Source: CAWCFV01 sp963794995 (GTDB lineage: Bacteria > Actinomycetota > Actinomycetes > JACCUZ01). From it: a stretch of 64,000 nucleotides of DNA. Both the position numbers and the translations under genes were made by a program. The stretch lies in NCBI GenBank assembly GCA_963794995.1, contig CAWCFV010000002.1:3038001-3102000 (forward strand). The letters are read 5' to 3'. Positions within the stretch are counted from its first letter, which is position 1, and every line of letters starts with the position of its first letter. Under the pieces are notes generated by a model that saw nothing but the letters and a program-made list of their open reading frames with translations, did no database searches and had not been told where the DNA came from. Below are positions 48,364 through 57,107 of this stretch, piece after piece.

Positions 48364-49788
48364 GTGCCGAGCACGCTGGCAGAGAAGGTCTGGGAGTCCC
48401 ACGTGGTCCGCAGGGCCGAGGGCGAGCCGGACCTGCTCTACATCGACCTGCACCTCGTGCACGAGGTGACCAGCCCGCAGGCGTTCGACGGCCTGCGCCT
48501 TGCCGGCCGTCGTGTCCGCCGCCCCGACCTGACCATCGCCACCGAGGACCACAACGTCCCGACGCTCGACATCGACCGGCCGATCGCGGACCTGGTGTCG
48601 CGCACCCAGGTCGACACGCTGCGCGCCAACTGCGCCGAGTTCGGGGTCCCGCTCTACTCCCTCGGGGACCGCGAGCAGGGCATCGTCCACGTGGTCGGGC
48701 CGCAGCTGGGCCTGACCCAGCCGGGGATGACGGTCGTCTGCGGCGACTCGCACACCTCGACGCACGGCGCGTTCGGGGCACTCGCGTTCGGCATCGGCAC
48801 CAGCGAGGTCGAGCACGTGCTGGCGACCCAGACGCTGTCCCTGACACCGTTCCGCACGATGGCCGTCACGGTCGAGGGCACCCTGCCGGACGGGGTCACC
48901 GCGAAGGACCTCATCCTCGCCGTGATCGCCGAGATCGGCACCGGCGGTGGGCAGGGATACGTCATCGAGTACCGCGGCGAGGCGATCCGCAGCCTGTCGA
49001 TGGAGGCGCGGATGACCGTCTGCAACATGTCGATCGAGGCCGGGGCGCGGGCGGGGATGATCGCCCCGGACGAGACGACCGCCGCCTACCTCGAGGGCCG
49101 GCCCCGAGCCCCGCGCGGCGCCGACTGGGACGAGGCGGTCGCCGCCTGGCGCGGGCTGCGCACCGACGACGACGCGACGTTCGACAAGGAGGTCGTCCTC
49201 GACGGGTCCTCGCTGGCTCCCTTCGTCACGTGGGGGACCAACCCCGGCCAGGGCCTGCCGCTGTCCGGCTCTGTGCCGGACCCGGCGTCGTACGACGACG
49301 AGAACGACCGCGCCGCCGCCGAGCGCGCCCTGGAGTACATGGACCTCGCGGTAGGCACCCCGCTGCGCGACGTCGCGGTCGACACGGTCTTCCTCGGGTC
49401 GTGCACCAACGGCCGGATCGAGGACCTGCGGGCCGCCGCTGAGGTCATCCGGGGGCGCCGGGTCGCCGACGGGGTCCGGGTCCTCGTGGTGCCGGGCTCC
49501 GACCGGGTCCGGCTGGCGGCCGAGCAGGAGGGCCTCGACGTCGTGTTCAAGGAGGCGGGCGCCGAGTGGCGGCACGCCGGCTGCTCGATGTGCCTGGGGA
49601 TGAACCCCGACCAGCTGGCGCCCGGCGAGCGCAGCGCGTCGACGTCCAACCGGAACTTCGAGGGACGGCAGGGCAAGGGCGGCCGGACCCACCTGGTCTC
49701 GCCGCTCGTCGCCGCCGCGACCGCGGTGCGCGGGACGCTGTCGTCGCCGTCCGACCTGCCCCCGGTGGGCGCCGAGGAAGGGAGCTGA
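48364..49788 (+). CDS. leuC: 3-isopropylmalate dehydratase large subunit
   Basis: A 474-residue aconitase-family protein holding the 4Fe-4S cluster that isomerises 2- to 3-isopropylmalate. It shows ATEDHNVPT, GDSHTSTHGAFGALAFGIGTSEVEHV, the cluster cysteines in FLGSCTNGR and AGCSMCLGMN, and the C-terminal STSNRNFEGRQG. GTG start with AAGGAGCG ribosome site. leuD begins one base after the stop, so the subunits are co-made. Confidence 0.96.
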   Translation: MPSTLAEKVWESHVVRRAEGEPDLLYIDLHLVHEVTSPQAFDGLRLAGRRVRRPDLTIATEDHNVPTLDIDRPIADLVSRTQVDTLRANCAEFGVPLYSLGDREQGIVHVVGPQLGLTQPGMTVVCGDSHTSTHGAFGALAFGIGTSEVEHVLATQTLSLTPFRTMAVTVEGTLPDGVTAKDLILAVIAEIGTGGGQGYVIEYRGEAIRSLSMEARMTVCNMSIEAGARAGMIAPDETTAAYLEGRPRAPRGADWDEAVAAWRGLRTDDDATFDKEVVLDGSSLAPFVTWGTNPGQGLPLSGSVPDPASYDDENDRAAAERALEYMDLAVGTPLRDVAVDTVFLGSCTNGRIEDLRAAAEVIRGRRVADGVRVLVVPGSDRVRLAAEQEGLDVVFKEAGAEWRHAGCSMCLGMNPDQLAPGERSASTSNRNFEGRQGKGGRTHLVSPLVAAATAVRGTLSSPSDLPPVGAEEGS

Positions 49789-49789
49789 C

Positions 49790-50386
49790 GTGGAGCCGAT
49801 CACCGTCCACACCGGCCGGGCCGTCGCCCTGCGCCGCAGCAACGTCGACACCGACCAGATCATCCCGGCCGTGTACCTCAAGCGGGTGACGAGGAGCGGG
49901 TTCGAGGACGGGCTGTTCGCGGCCTGGCGCAACGACCCGGACTTCGTGCTGAACCAGCCGTCCGCCCGCGGCGCATCGGTCCTCGTCGCCGGGCCGGACT
50001 TCGGGACCGGGTCGTCGCGGGAGCACGCCGTGTGGGCCTTGCGGGACTGCGGGTTCCGGGTGGTCCTGTCGGCCCGGTTCGCCGACATCTTCCGCGGCAA
50101 CGCGGGCAAGGGCGGGCTGGTGACCGGCCAGGTCGAGCAGAAGGACATCGAGCGGCTGTGGTCCGCGATCGAGGCCGACCCGGCGCTGTCGGTCACCGTC
50201 GACCTCGGCTCGCGCACCGTCACGTGGGGCACGGACACACCCGACTCGGCCACCTTCGACCTCGACGACTACACCCGCTGGCGCCTCATGGAGGGCCTCG
50301 ACGACGTCGACCTCACCCTCCAGCAGGAGGCCCGGATCACGGCGTACGAGTCGAGCCGGCCGGGCTGGCTGCCCACCACGGCCTGA
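49790..50386 (+). CDS. leuD: 3-isopropylmalate dehydratase small subunit
   Basis: A 198-residue swivelling domain partner of LeuC with VDTDQIIPAVYLKR, GPDFGTGSSREHAVWAL and SARFADIFRGNAGKGGL, all conserved substrate-binding segments. GTG start. The length is standard. It ends the leuCD unit; a separate promoter for the HU gene follows. Confidence 0.95.
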   Translation: MEPITVHTGRAVALRRSNVDTDQIIPAVYLKRVTRSGFEDGLFAAWRNDPDFVLNQPSARGASVLVAGPDFGTGSSREHAVWALRDCGFRVVLSARFADIFRGNAGKGGLVTGQVEQKDIERLWSAIEADPALSVTVDLGSRTVTWGTDTPDSATFDLDDYTRWRLMEGLDDVDLTLQQEARITAYESSRPGWLPTTA

Positions 50387-50458
50387 CGACGCGAGGCGAA
50401 CGGGTACCTCCGGTCGTCGAAACCTTTGAGACACAACGGGAAACCGGCCTGTCGGTGT

Positions 50459-50513
50459 TTGTGCCGGGGCGGTTCTGCGCCTAACGTCGAGCCCGAATCG
50501 AGCGAGCGCTCGA
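50459..50513 (+). promoter_or_regulatory. Promoter and palindrome ahead of the HU gene
   Basis: TTGTGC (50459-50464), 17 bp, TAACGT (50482-50487) form a likely promoter. A palindrome TCGAGCG-AG-CGCTCGA (50498-50513) covers the first transcribed bases and may be an operator or an early hairpin. The ribosome site AAGGGG lies before GTG 50541. Confidence 0.55.
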
Positions 50514-50540
50514 CCTCCGCATCCTCAAGGGGTTCTCACT

Positions 50541-51068
50541 GTGAACAAGGCTCAGCTGATCGACAAGCTGTCCACCCAGCTCGGCAGCAAGAAGGCCGCG
50601 ACCGAAGCGGTCGACGCCGTCGTCGACACCATCACCCGCGCCGTGGCGTCGGGGGAGCGGGTGGCCATCACCGGCTTCGGCGTCTTCGAGAAGGTCGCCC
50701 GCCCGGCGCGCACGGGTCGTAACCCGCGCACCGGTGCGGCGGTCAAGATCAAGAAGACGACCGTCCCGAAGTTCAAGGCCGGACAGGGCTTCAAGGACGT
50801 CGTCTCCGGCGCCAAGAAGCTCCCGAAGATCGCGGTCGCCACCGCGCGTGCGGCGACCGGCACCGCGGCGCCGGCCAAGAAGACCACAGCCAAGAAGGCG
50901 GCGCCGGCCAAGAAGTCGACCGCGAAGAAGTCGACCGCCAAGAAGTCGACCGCCAAGAAGTCGACCGCCAAGAAGTCGACGGCGACGAAGTCCCCGGCGA
51001 AGTCGGCGGCGACCAAGAAGGCCGCTGCCAAGAAGCCGGCGAAGAAGGCGCCCGCGCGCAAGCGCTGA
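50541..51068 (+). CDS. hupB: HU-type nucleoid protein with lysine-rich C-terminal tail
   Basis: A 175-residue protein. The first 90 residues are an HU/IHF domain (MNKAQLIDKLSTQLGSKKAATEAV; GFGVFEKVARPARTGRNPRTG; VPKFKAGQGFKD). From residue 110 on, the protein consists of Lys/Ala/Pro/Ser/Thr-rich repeats such as AKKST and APAKK, like eukaryotic histone H1. Tails of this kind are known in mycobacterial HupB and streptomycete HupS and bind DNA and compact the nucleoid. The tail arose by tandem repetition of a 15-bp unit. The gene is followed by a strong hairpin. Confidence 0.93.
   Translation: MNKAQLIDKLSTQLGSKKAATEAVDAVVDTITRAVASGERVAITGFGVFEKVARPARTGRNPRTGAAVKIKKTTVPKFKAGQGFKDVVSGAKKLPKIAVATARAATGTAAPAKKTTAKKAAPAKKSTAKKSTAKKSTAKKSTAKKSTATKSPAKSAATKKAAAKKPAKKAPARKR
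50910..50985. repeat. Tandem 15-bp repeats coding the HU tail
   Basis: Five close copies of AAGAAGTCGACCGCC-like units encode AKKST. Near-identity at synonymous positions points to recent slippage, so copy number may vary between strains. Confidence 0.85.
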
Positions 51069-51085
51069 CGTCCCGTACGCAGACC

Positions 51086-51120
51086 GAGGCCCGGTCGCCC
51101 GCGAAGGGCGACCGGGCCTC
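51086..51120. terminator. Terminator-like hairpin after the HU gene
   Basis: A perfect 15-bp stem, GAGGCCCGGTCGCCC and its complement, encloses GCGAA. There is no T-run. It lies between the convergent HU and cold-shock-like genes and can serve both strands. Confidence 0.8.
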
Positions 51121-51171
51121 GTGCTGTCGGCCCCCTGGCCACCCGGAGGGGCCGCGCGCGGTGGCGCGGGG

Positions 51172-51396
51172 TCAGCGGCGGTCGGGCAGGGTGGCGACGG
51201 TGAGGTAGGTGACCCGCCGGTCACCGTCGTCGTCGCGCACCTCGACCCGCACCCGCTGCCCGACCCGCAGCAGCCGGACGTCACCGGCGTCGAAGGCGGG
51301 GGAGTCGTAGGGGAGCTCGACGCCGTCGTCGAGCAGGACCGACCCGGACCGGGTCTGCGGGTTGAACGTGCGCACGGTCGCCTGCACCCTGGCCAC
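51172..51396 (-). CDS. Small cold-shock-domain-like protein
   Basis: A 74-residue protein of all-beta look: ATVRTFNPQTRSGSVLLDDGVELPYDS, then RVGQRVRVEVRDDDGDRRVTYLTVATL. The pattern of V-x-F then SG-x-V-LDDG-x-x-x-P matches the OB-fold cold-shock domain, with the aromatic RNP positions reduced (Phe retained, others lost), so RNA binding is uncertain. GTG start at 51396, possibly 51387. It overlaps or abuts the cofC end by about 1 bp on the same strand, so it is co-transcribed with cofC. Confidence 0.65.
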   Translation of the reverse strand: MARVQATVRTFNPQTRSGSVLLDDGVELPYDSPAFDAGDVRLLRVGQRVRVEVRDDDGDRRVTYLTVATLPDRR

Positions 51397-51397
51397 G

Positions 51398-52048
51398 CTA
51401 CCCGGCGCGAGGGCGCCGGTGGAGCCCGTCGAGCACGGCGCGCGTCCAGGGTCCGACGCCGAGCTCCCGCGCGGCGTCGAGGTCCGCCGCGGTGTCGACG
51501 TCCAGGCGCAGCGAGGGCACCCCGCCGACGACCTCGACCGCCCCCGACCGGGCGTGGTCCCCGGCGGAGCCCGGCCCGAACATCGGCGCGAGCGTCGCGG
51601 CGTCGCGGGCCAGGAGCAGGGTGGTCCCGCTGCCCGTCGCGTCACGGACGAAGGCCCGCTCGTGGGCGGCCGCCGTGTCGAGGGCGCCGGCCAGCTCGTC
51701 AGGGCGCAGAGCCGGCAGGTCGGCCGCAAGGGTCCCGACGAAGGTGTCCGGCCGGGTGGCCGAGGCCAGGGCGGCGCCGTGGGCCAGGGCCGGGTTGAGC
51801 CCGGCGTCGGGGTGGTCGCCGGTCACCTCGGCGCCCAGCGCGGTCAGTCGTGCGGCCGCGGTGTCGTCGTCGGTGACCACCAGGACGGCCGCGACCCGGG
51901 TGCAGGCCAGCGCCGCGACCGTCGTGTCGAGGGCGAACGCGAGCGCGAGCGCGCCGCGCTGCCCGTCGTAGGGCGCGCCGAGCCGGGTCTTCGCCCCGGC
52001 GAGCCGCTTGACCGGCAGCACGAGGCACCACCGCGCTGGCACGTCCAC
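51398..52048 (-). CDS. cofC: 2-phospho-L-lactate/phosphoenolpyruvate guanylyltransferase (coenzyme F420 synthesis)
   Basis: A 216-residue nucleotidyltransferase of the CofC/FbiD family. LVLPVKRLAGAKTRLG at the N terminus is the GTP-binding signature. VVTDDD and GTLAADLPALRPDEL are the metal-binding aspartates, and a later GGVPSLRLDVDTAADL is typical of the family. In actinobacteria the enzyme activates phosphoenolpyruvate with GTP for dehydro-F420 synthesis. fbiA/fbiB are not in the window. GTG start at 52048, divergent from the PlsC-like gene. Neighbours match the mycobacterial order around this gene as I recall it. Confidence 0.88.
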   Translation of the reverse strand: MDVPARWCLVLPVKRLAGAKTRLGAPYDGQRGALALAFALDTTVAALACTRVAAVLVVTDDDTAAARLTALGAEVTGDHPDAGLNPALAHGAALASATRPDTFVGTLAADLPALRPDELAGALDTAAAHERAFVRDATGSGTTLLLARDAATLAPMFGPGSAGDHARSGAVEVVGGVPSLRLDVDTAADLDAARELGVGPWTRAVLDGLHRRPRAG

Positions 52049-52172
52049 CCGACCAGCCTGCCACCCGGGCCCTGCCGGGCCCGGCCACCCCCGGCCCCCT
52101 CGATAGGGTCGAGCGGCGTCACCCGCCCGGGAACGGGCCAGGCGATGCTGCGGGGTCGGTGGGAGGAGTCGG

Positions 52173-52946
52173 GTGGACCGGACGAGGGTGCGGCGGCCGC
52201 GTGGGCGCCGGATCGGGTTCTGGTACCGGCTCGCCGTGGTCCTGCTGCGCCCGCCGCTGATGGTGCTGACCCGGCGCGACTGGCAGGGCGTCGAGCACCT
52301 GCCCGCCACCGGCGGCGTGGTCGTGGTGACCAACCACGTCTCGCACGCCGATCCGCTGACGTTCGCGCACTTCCTCTACGACAACGGCCGGCTCCCTCGC
52401 TTCCTGGGCAAGGAGGCCCTGTTCCGGGTGTTCTTCGTGGGGGCCGTGCTCCGCGGTGCCCACCAGATCCCGGTCTACCGCGAGTCGAGCGATGCCTCAC
52501 GTGCCTTCTCGGCGGCCGTCGCCGCCGTCCGGGACGGGGAGTGCGTGGGCATCTACCCCGAGGCCACGCTGACCCGGGACCCCGACCTGTGGCCGATGGT
52601 CGGCAAGACCGGGGCGGCCCGGGTCGCCCTCGAGACCGGCGCGCCGGTCGTCCCCATCGCGCAGTGGGGCCCGCAGGAGCTGCTCGGGCCCTACGCGAAG
52701 CTGCCGAAGCTGTGGCCGCGCCGCACGATGCACGTCAAGGCCGGTCCCCCGGTCGACCTCGCGGAGTTCCAGGGCCGGGACATCGACGGCCCGCTGCTGC
52801 GCGAGGTGACCGAGCGGATCATGGGCGCCATCACCGCCCTGCTCGAGGACCTCCGCGGGGAGAAGGCGCCCGCCGTACGGTTCGACATGCGCGACACCCA
52901 GGTGCCGCGCACCGGAGACCCCCGCAAGCCGAGGAGCGCGTCATGA
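52173..52946 (+). CDS. 1-acyl-glycerol-3-phosphate acyltransferase (PlsC-like)
   Basis: A 257-residue membrane-associated acyltransferase with the HX4D motif in NHVSHADPLTF, the FLGKEALFRVFFVG segment, GIYPEATLTRD (substrate-binding) and VPIAQWGPQE. It would acylate lysophosphatidate to phosphatidate. It overlaps gpsA, which makes glycerol-3-phosphate, so the pair feed phospholipid synthesis. GTG start; a TAGGGT hexamer upstream at about 52104 may be the promoter. Confidence 0.88.
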   Translation: MDRTRVRRPRGRRIGFWYRLAVVLLRPPLMVLTRRDWQGVEHLPATGGVVVVTNHVSHADPLTFAHFLYDNGRLPRFLGKEALFRVFFVGAVLRGAHQIPVYRESSDASRAFSAAVAAVRDGECVGIYPEATLTRDPDLWPMVGKTGAARVALETGAPVVPIAQWGPQELLGPYAKLPKLWPRRTMHVKAGPPVDLAEFQGRDIDGPLLREVTERIMGAITALLEDLRGEKAPAVRFDMRDTQVPRTGDPRKPRSAS

Positions 52947-53944
52947 CCCGAGTCACGGTGTTCGGCACAGGCTCCTGGGGGACGGCCTTCTCGATGGTGC
53001 TCGCCGACGCCGGCTCCGACGTCGTGATGTGGGGTCGCCGCGAGCAGCTCGCGGCGACGATCACGAAGACCCACGAGAACCCCGAGTACCTCGCGGGGAT
53101 CCCGCTGCCCGACACGATCACCGCCACCCACGACGCGGAGCAGGCCCTCGACGGCGCCGAGGTGGTCGTGCTCGCGGTGCCGTCCCAGACGTTGCGGGAG
53201 AACCTCACCACCTGGGCGCCGCTGCTGCCCCGCGACGCCGTGCTCGTGTCGCTGATGAAGGGCATCGAGCTCGGCACGTCCCGGCGCATGAGCGAGGTCA
53301 TCGGCGAGGTCACCGGGGCGCCGCCCGAGCGGATCGCGGTGGTGTCCGGTCCCAACCTGGCGAAGGAGATCGCCCAGCGCCAGCCGGCAGCGTCCGTCGT
53401 CGCGTGTGCCGACGAGGCAGTGGCCGAGAAGCTCCAGCAGGTGTGTGCCACGGCGTACTTCCGGCCCTACACCAACACCGACGTCGTGGGGGTGGAGCTC
53501 GGCGGCGCCGTGAAGAACGTCATCGCCCTCGCGGTGGGCATCGCCAAGGGCATGGGCATGGGCGACAACTCCCAGGCATCGATCGTCACGCGCGGGCTGG
53601 CGGAGAACACCCGCCTCGGGCTCGCGCTGGGCGCGGACGCGGCGACCTTCGCCGGCCTCGCCGGCGTCGGCGACCTCGTCGCCACCTGTCTGTCGCCGCT
53701 GTCGCGCAACCGGACCTTCGGCGAGAAGCTCGGCCAGGGGAAGACGGTCGACGAGATCGTCGCCTCCACCTCCCAGGTCGCGGAGGGCGTGAAGTCGGCG
53801 GAGTCGATCCTGGCACTCGCCCGGGCGAACGACGTGGACATGCCGATCGTCGAGAACGTGGCGGCCGCGGTGCACGACGGGCTGCCGCCCGGGGAGATCG
53901 TGCGCCGCATCATGAGCCGGTCGACCAAGCCCGAGGTGCGCTAG
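52943..53944 (+). CDS. gpsA: NAD(P)-dependent glycerol-3-phosphate dehydrogenase
   Basis: A 333-residue enzyme that reduces dihydroxyacetone phosphate to sn-glycerol-3-phosphate for lipids. It has GTGSWGTAFSMVLADAG (dinucleotide motif), VSGPNLAKEIAQRQPAA, the catalytic Lys in ELGGAVKNVIALAVGI and GLAGVGDLVATCLSPLSRNRTFG. The ATG overlaps the acyltransferase stop (ATGA). The sirtuin gene follows after 40 bp. Confidence 0.95.
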   Translation: MTRVTVFGTGSWGTAFSMVLADAGSDVVMWGRREQLAATITKTHENPEYLAGIPLPDTITATHDAEQALDGAEVVVLAVPSQTLRENLTTWAPLLPRDAVLVSLMKGIELGTSRRMSEVIGEVTGAPPERIAVVSGPNLAKEIAQRQPAASVVACADEAVAEKLQQVCATAYFRPYTNTDVVGVELGGAVKNVIALAVGIAKGMGMGDNSQASIVTRGLAENTRLGLALGADAATFAGLAGVGDLVATCLSPLSRNRTFGEKLGQGKTVDEIVASTSQVAEGVKSAESILALARANDVDMPIVENVAAAVHDGLPPGEIVRRIMSRSTKPEVR

Positions 53945-53984
53945 GCGCTCTGCGCCGGGCGCCGGCGCCGGGCAGACTGGCGGG

Positions 53985-54839
53985 GTGGACACGCTCGGCC
54001 GGACGGCGCGCGACGACGCTGCGGACGCCGCCTCCGTGGCCGCGCTGGCGGACCTGCTGGCCGCGGGCGGGGTGATGGTGCTCTCCGGGGCGGGGCTGTC
54101 CACCGAGTCCGGCATCCCGGACTACCGCGGCCCCACCGGCGCGCTGCGGACCTCGCTGCCGATGACCTACCAGACCTTCGTCCGGGACCCGCTGGCCAGG
54201 CGCCGGTACTGGGCACGCTCCCAGCTCGGCTGGCGGGTCGTGGCCAGGGCCGAGCCGAACGACGGGCACCGGGCCGTCGCCCGCCTGCAGGCGCGCGGCG
54301 CCCTGTCCGGCGTGGTGACCCAGAACGTCGACGGGCTGCACCAGGCCGGCGGTGCCGCGGAGGTCGTCGAGCTGCACGGCAACCTGGACCGGGTCGTGTG
54401 CCTGTCCTGCCTCGCAAGGTCCCCCCGGGGCGACCTCGACCTGCGCCTGCGCGAGGCCAACCCCACCTGGGCGGCCGTCGCGTCGGCGGTGCGGCCCGAC
54501 GGGGACGTCGCCCTCGACGAGGCCTCGGTCGAGCAGTTCCGCGTCGTCGACTGCCTCGCCTGCGGCGGCGTGCTCAAGCCCGACGTCGTCTTCTTCGGCG
54601 AGAACGTGGCGCCGGCCAAGGTCGCGGACTGCTACGACCTCGTGGCGCGCTCACGGGCCCTGCTGGTGCTCGGGTCGTCGCTGGCGGTCATGTCCGGCCT
54701 GCGGTTCGTGAAGCGGGCGGTGGCCCTGGGCACGCCGGTGGCCATCGTCAACCAGGGATGGACCCGGGGCGACGAGCACGCGAGCCTGCGGCTGCACCTG
54801 CCGCTGGGGCCGACGCTGTCCTCGCTCGCCGGCGCCTGA
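53985..54839 (+). CDS. Sir2-family NAD-dependent protein deacylase
   Basis: A 284-residue sirtuin with GAGLSTESGIPDYRG (NAD binding), TQNVDGLHQAGG, catalytic His131 in VVELHGNL, and four zinc cysteines (CLSC and CLACGG), followed by LKPDVVFFGENV. Many actinobacteria carry a similar gene for removing acetyl or other acyl groups from lysines, for example of acyl-CoA synthetases. The insertion before the second Cys pair is longer than in CobB. GTG start, CAGACT hexamer 6 bases upstream. Confidence 0.9.
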   Translation: MDTLGRTARDDAADAASVAALADLLAAGGVMVLSGAGLSTESGIPDYRGPTGALRTSLPMTYQTFVRDPLARRRYWARSQLGWRVVARAEPNDGHRAVARLQARGALSGVVTQNVDGLHQAGGAAEVVELHGNLDRVVCLSCLARSPRGDLDLRLREANPTWAAVASAVRPDGDVALDEASVEQFRVVDCLACGGVLKPDVVFFGENVAPAKVADCYDLVARSRALLVLGSSLAVMSGLRFVKRAVALGTPVAIVNQGWTRGDEHASLRLHLPLGPTLSSLAGA

Positions 54840-54844
54840 CGGGC

Positions 54845-55918
54845 TCAGCTGCGGGGCAGTGCGGCGAGCAGGTCGTCCCACAGGTCGTCGACGTCCTCGA
54901 CCCCGACCGAGAGGCGCAGCAGCGTCTCCGGGACCTCGGCGCTCTCGCCGGACCAGCGCCTGCGCCGCTCCAGCGACGACTCCACGCCGCCGAGGCTGGT
55001 CGCGTGCACCCAGAGATCGGTCGAGTCGCAGACCAGCTCGACGGCCTGCGGGTCGGCGTCGACCTCGACCGACACCATCGCCCCGGTCCCCGGGTAGTGG
55101 ACGGTCGCGACGCACGGGTGGCCCGCGAGCCGGGTGGCGAGCTCGGCGGCGTTGGCCGAGGCACGCTCCATCCGCAGGTGCAGCGTCCGCAGCCCGCGCA
55201 GGGCCAGCCAGGCCTCGAAGGTCCCGGGCAGCGCCCCCAGCTCGGAGCGGACCTCGACCAGGCGGGTGGCGACGTCGGCGTCGTGGGCCACCGCGACGCC
55301 GAGCAGCAGGTCGGCGTGCCCCGAGAGGTACTTGGTCGCGCTGTGCACCACGACGTCGGCGCCCAGCTCGAGAGGGCGGGCCAGGATCGGCGTCGCGAAC
55401 GTGCTGTCCACCGCGAGCAACGCCCCGGCCGCGGTGCACCGGGCGGCCAGCGCCTCGACGTCGACCACCTTGAGCAACGGGTTGGTCGGGGTCTCGGCCC
55501 ACACGAGGTCGGCGCCCTGGACGGCCTCGGCCGCCGCCGCGGAGTCGGTCAGGTCGACCTGGCGCACGGTCATCCTGCCCTGCGCCTGCAGGCGGGACAG
55601 CACCGCGAGCGACCCGTAGTAGGCGTCGGGCGGGGCGACCACGAGGCCGCCGACGGGCACCAGGTCGAGCACCGCGGCCACCGCCGCCACACCGGAGGCG
55701 AACGACGTGCCGACGCCCCCCTCGAGAGCGCCGATGGCGCTCTCGAACATCTCCCACGTCGGGTTGCCGTACCGGCCGTACCCGATCTCGCCCCCTGCGT
55801 GGTAGGTCGAGGCCATGACCAACGGCGGGTTCAGCGGCCCGTCCGGCATCCGGGGCGGGCGGCCGGCGGACACCGCGACCGTGGCCGGCGCGAGTGCCGC
55901 GTCCTGCGAGGGAGACAT
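54845..55918 (-). CDS. Cys/Met-metabolism PLP enzyme (cystathionine gamma-lyase/synthase type)
   Basis: A 357-residue fold-type I PLP enzyme of the MetB/MetC/CGL family. It shows GYGRYGNPTWEMFE, FASGVAAVAAVL, APPDAYYGS, AETPTNPLLKVVD, the PLP lysine in HSATKYLSGHADLLLG and the C-terminal SLGGVESSLERR. Whether it makes or splits cystathionine cannot be told. It is slightly shorter at the N terminus than average but has all active-site segments. Convergent with the sirtuin (5-bp gap) and divergent from ddl. Confidence 0.85.
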   Translation of the reverse strand: MSPSQDAALAPATVAVSAGRPPRMPDGPLNPPLVMASTYHAGGEIGYGRYGNPTWEMFESAIGALEGGVGTSFASGVAAVAAVLDLVPVGGLVVAPPDAYYGSLAVLSRLQAQGRMTVRQVDLTDSAAAAEAVQGADLVWAETPTNPLLKVVDVEALAARCTAAGALLAVDSTFATPILARPLELGADVVVHSATKYLSGHADLLLGVAVAHDADVATRLVEVRSELGALPGTFEAWLALRGLRTLHLRMERASANAAELATRLAGHPCVATVHYPGTGAMVSVEVDADPQAVELVCDSTDLWVHATSLGGVESSLERRRRWSGESAEVPETLLRLSVGVEDVDDLWDDLLAALPRS

Positions 55919-55970
55919 GCCGAGGAGTATCCAGGTACGCGGCGCACGGCTGGGTACCGTTGGGACAACC

Positions 55971-57104
55971 ATGACCGATGCCGCACCGGACCACCCCCGC
56001 CGCAAGCCCCGCGTGGCCGTCGTCTTCGGCGGCCGCAGCACCGAGCACGCCGTGTCGTGCGTCTCGGCGGGCAGCGTGCTCGCCGCCATCGACCGGGACG
56101 TCTACGACGTGGTCCCCGTCGGGATCTCCCACGAGGGCCGCTGGGTGCTCGCGCCGGACGACGCGGAGCGGCTGGCGATCACCGGTGACAAGCTGCCGGA
56201 GGTCGAGACGACCGGTGCGGCCGTGGTGCTGGCCGGCGACCCCACCCACCGCGGCCTCACGGTCCACGAGCCGGGCGAGCTGCCTCGTGAGGTCGGCGAG
56301 GTCGACGTCGTGCTGCCGCTGCTGCACGGCCCCTACGGCGAGGACGGCACGCTGCAGGGCCTGCTGGAGCTCGCGGGCGTGCCCTACGTCGGCTCGGGGG
56401 TCTTCGCCTCGGCGGCCGCCATGGACAAGGGCCACATGAAGACGCTGCTCCGCGGTGCCGGGCTGCCGGTCGGCCCCTACGCGGTGGTCACGCCGCGCGC
56501 CTGGGCGGCCGACCCGGCGGCGGTCCGCGAGACCGTCGCCGCCCTCGGCTTCCCGTGCTTCGTCAAGCCGGCCCGGGCGGGGAGCAGCGTGGGCATCACC
56601 AAGGTCCACGACGCCGGTGAGCTCGACGAGGCGATCGAGGTGGCACGCAGCCACGACCCGCGGGTCGTCGTCGAGGCCATGCTCGAGGGCCGCGAGATCG
56701 AGTGCGGGGTCCTCGAGGGTCTCGACGGCGCCGGGCCCGAGGCCAGCCTGCCCGGGGAGGTGGTGGTCGGCGGCGAGCACGAGTTCTACGACTTCGCGGC
56801 GAAGTACCTCCCGGACGAGGGCACCGACCTCGTCGTGCCGGCCGACCTGCCCGCCGACGTCGTGGCCGAGGTGCAGGCGCTGGCGGCGCGGGCGTTCGAG
56901 GCGCTGGGCTGCGAGGGGCTGGCCCGGGTCGACTTCTTCCTCACACCTGCCGGGCTCGTGGTCAACGAGGTCAACACGATGCCCGGCTTCACCCCGGTCT
57001 CGATGTTCCCGCTGATGTGGCAGGCGTCCGGCCTCGACTACCCCCGGCTGGTCGACCGGCTCGTGCAGACGGCGCTCGCGCGCGACCCCGGCCTGCTGCG
57101 CTGA
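55971..57104 (+). CDS. ddl: D-alanine--D-alanine ligase
   Basis: A 377-residue ATP-grasp enzyme making D-Ala-D-Ala for peptidoglycan. It has VVFGGRSTEHAVSCVSAGSV, LPLLHGPYGEDGTLQGLLEL, ATP-binding FPCFVKPARAGSSVGITKV, and EVNTMPGFTPVSMFP. The Tyr in DFAAKYLPD is the sort of residue seen in D-Ala ligases of the usual (vancomycin-sensitive) type, not D-lactate-specific ligases. The ATG follows TACCGT by 10 bases. It is the only cell wall gene in the window. Confidence 0.95.
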   Translation: MTDAAPDHPRRKPRVAVVFGGRSTEHAVSCVSAGSVLAAIDRDVYDVVPVGISHEGRWVLAPDDAERLAITGDKLPEVETTGAAVVLAGDPTHRGLTVHEPGELPREVGEVDVVLPLLHGPYGEDGTLQGLLELAGVPYVGSGVFASAAAMDKGHMKTLLRGAGLPVGPYAVVTPRAWAADPAAVRETVAALGFPCFVKPARAGSSVGITKVHDAGELDEAIEVARSHDPRVVVEAMLEGREIECGVLEGLDGAGPEASLPGEVVVGGEHEFYDFAAKYLPDEGTDLVVPADLPADVVAEVQALAARAFEALGCEGLARVDFFLTPAGLVVNEVNTMPGFTPVSMFPLMWQASGLDYPRLVDRLVQTALARDPGLLR

Positions 57105-57107
57105 CCG

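Noticed and set aside
46365..49442. Plus-strand frame of 1025 codons across the phosphoesterase, ndgR and leuC
   Set aside because: Low-complexity Arg/Gly/Pro translation crossing several real genes in another frame.
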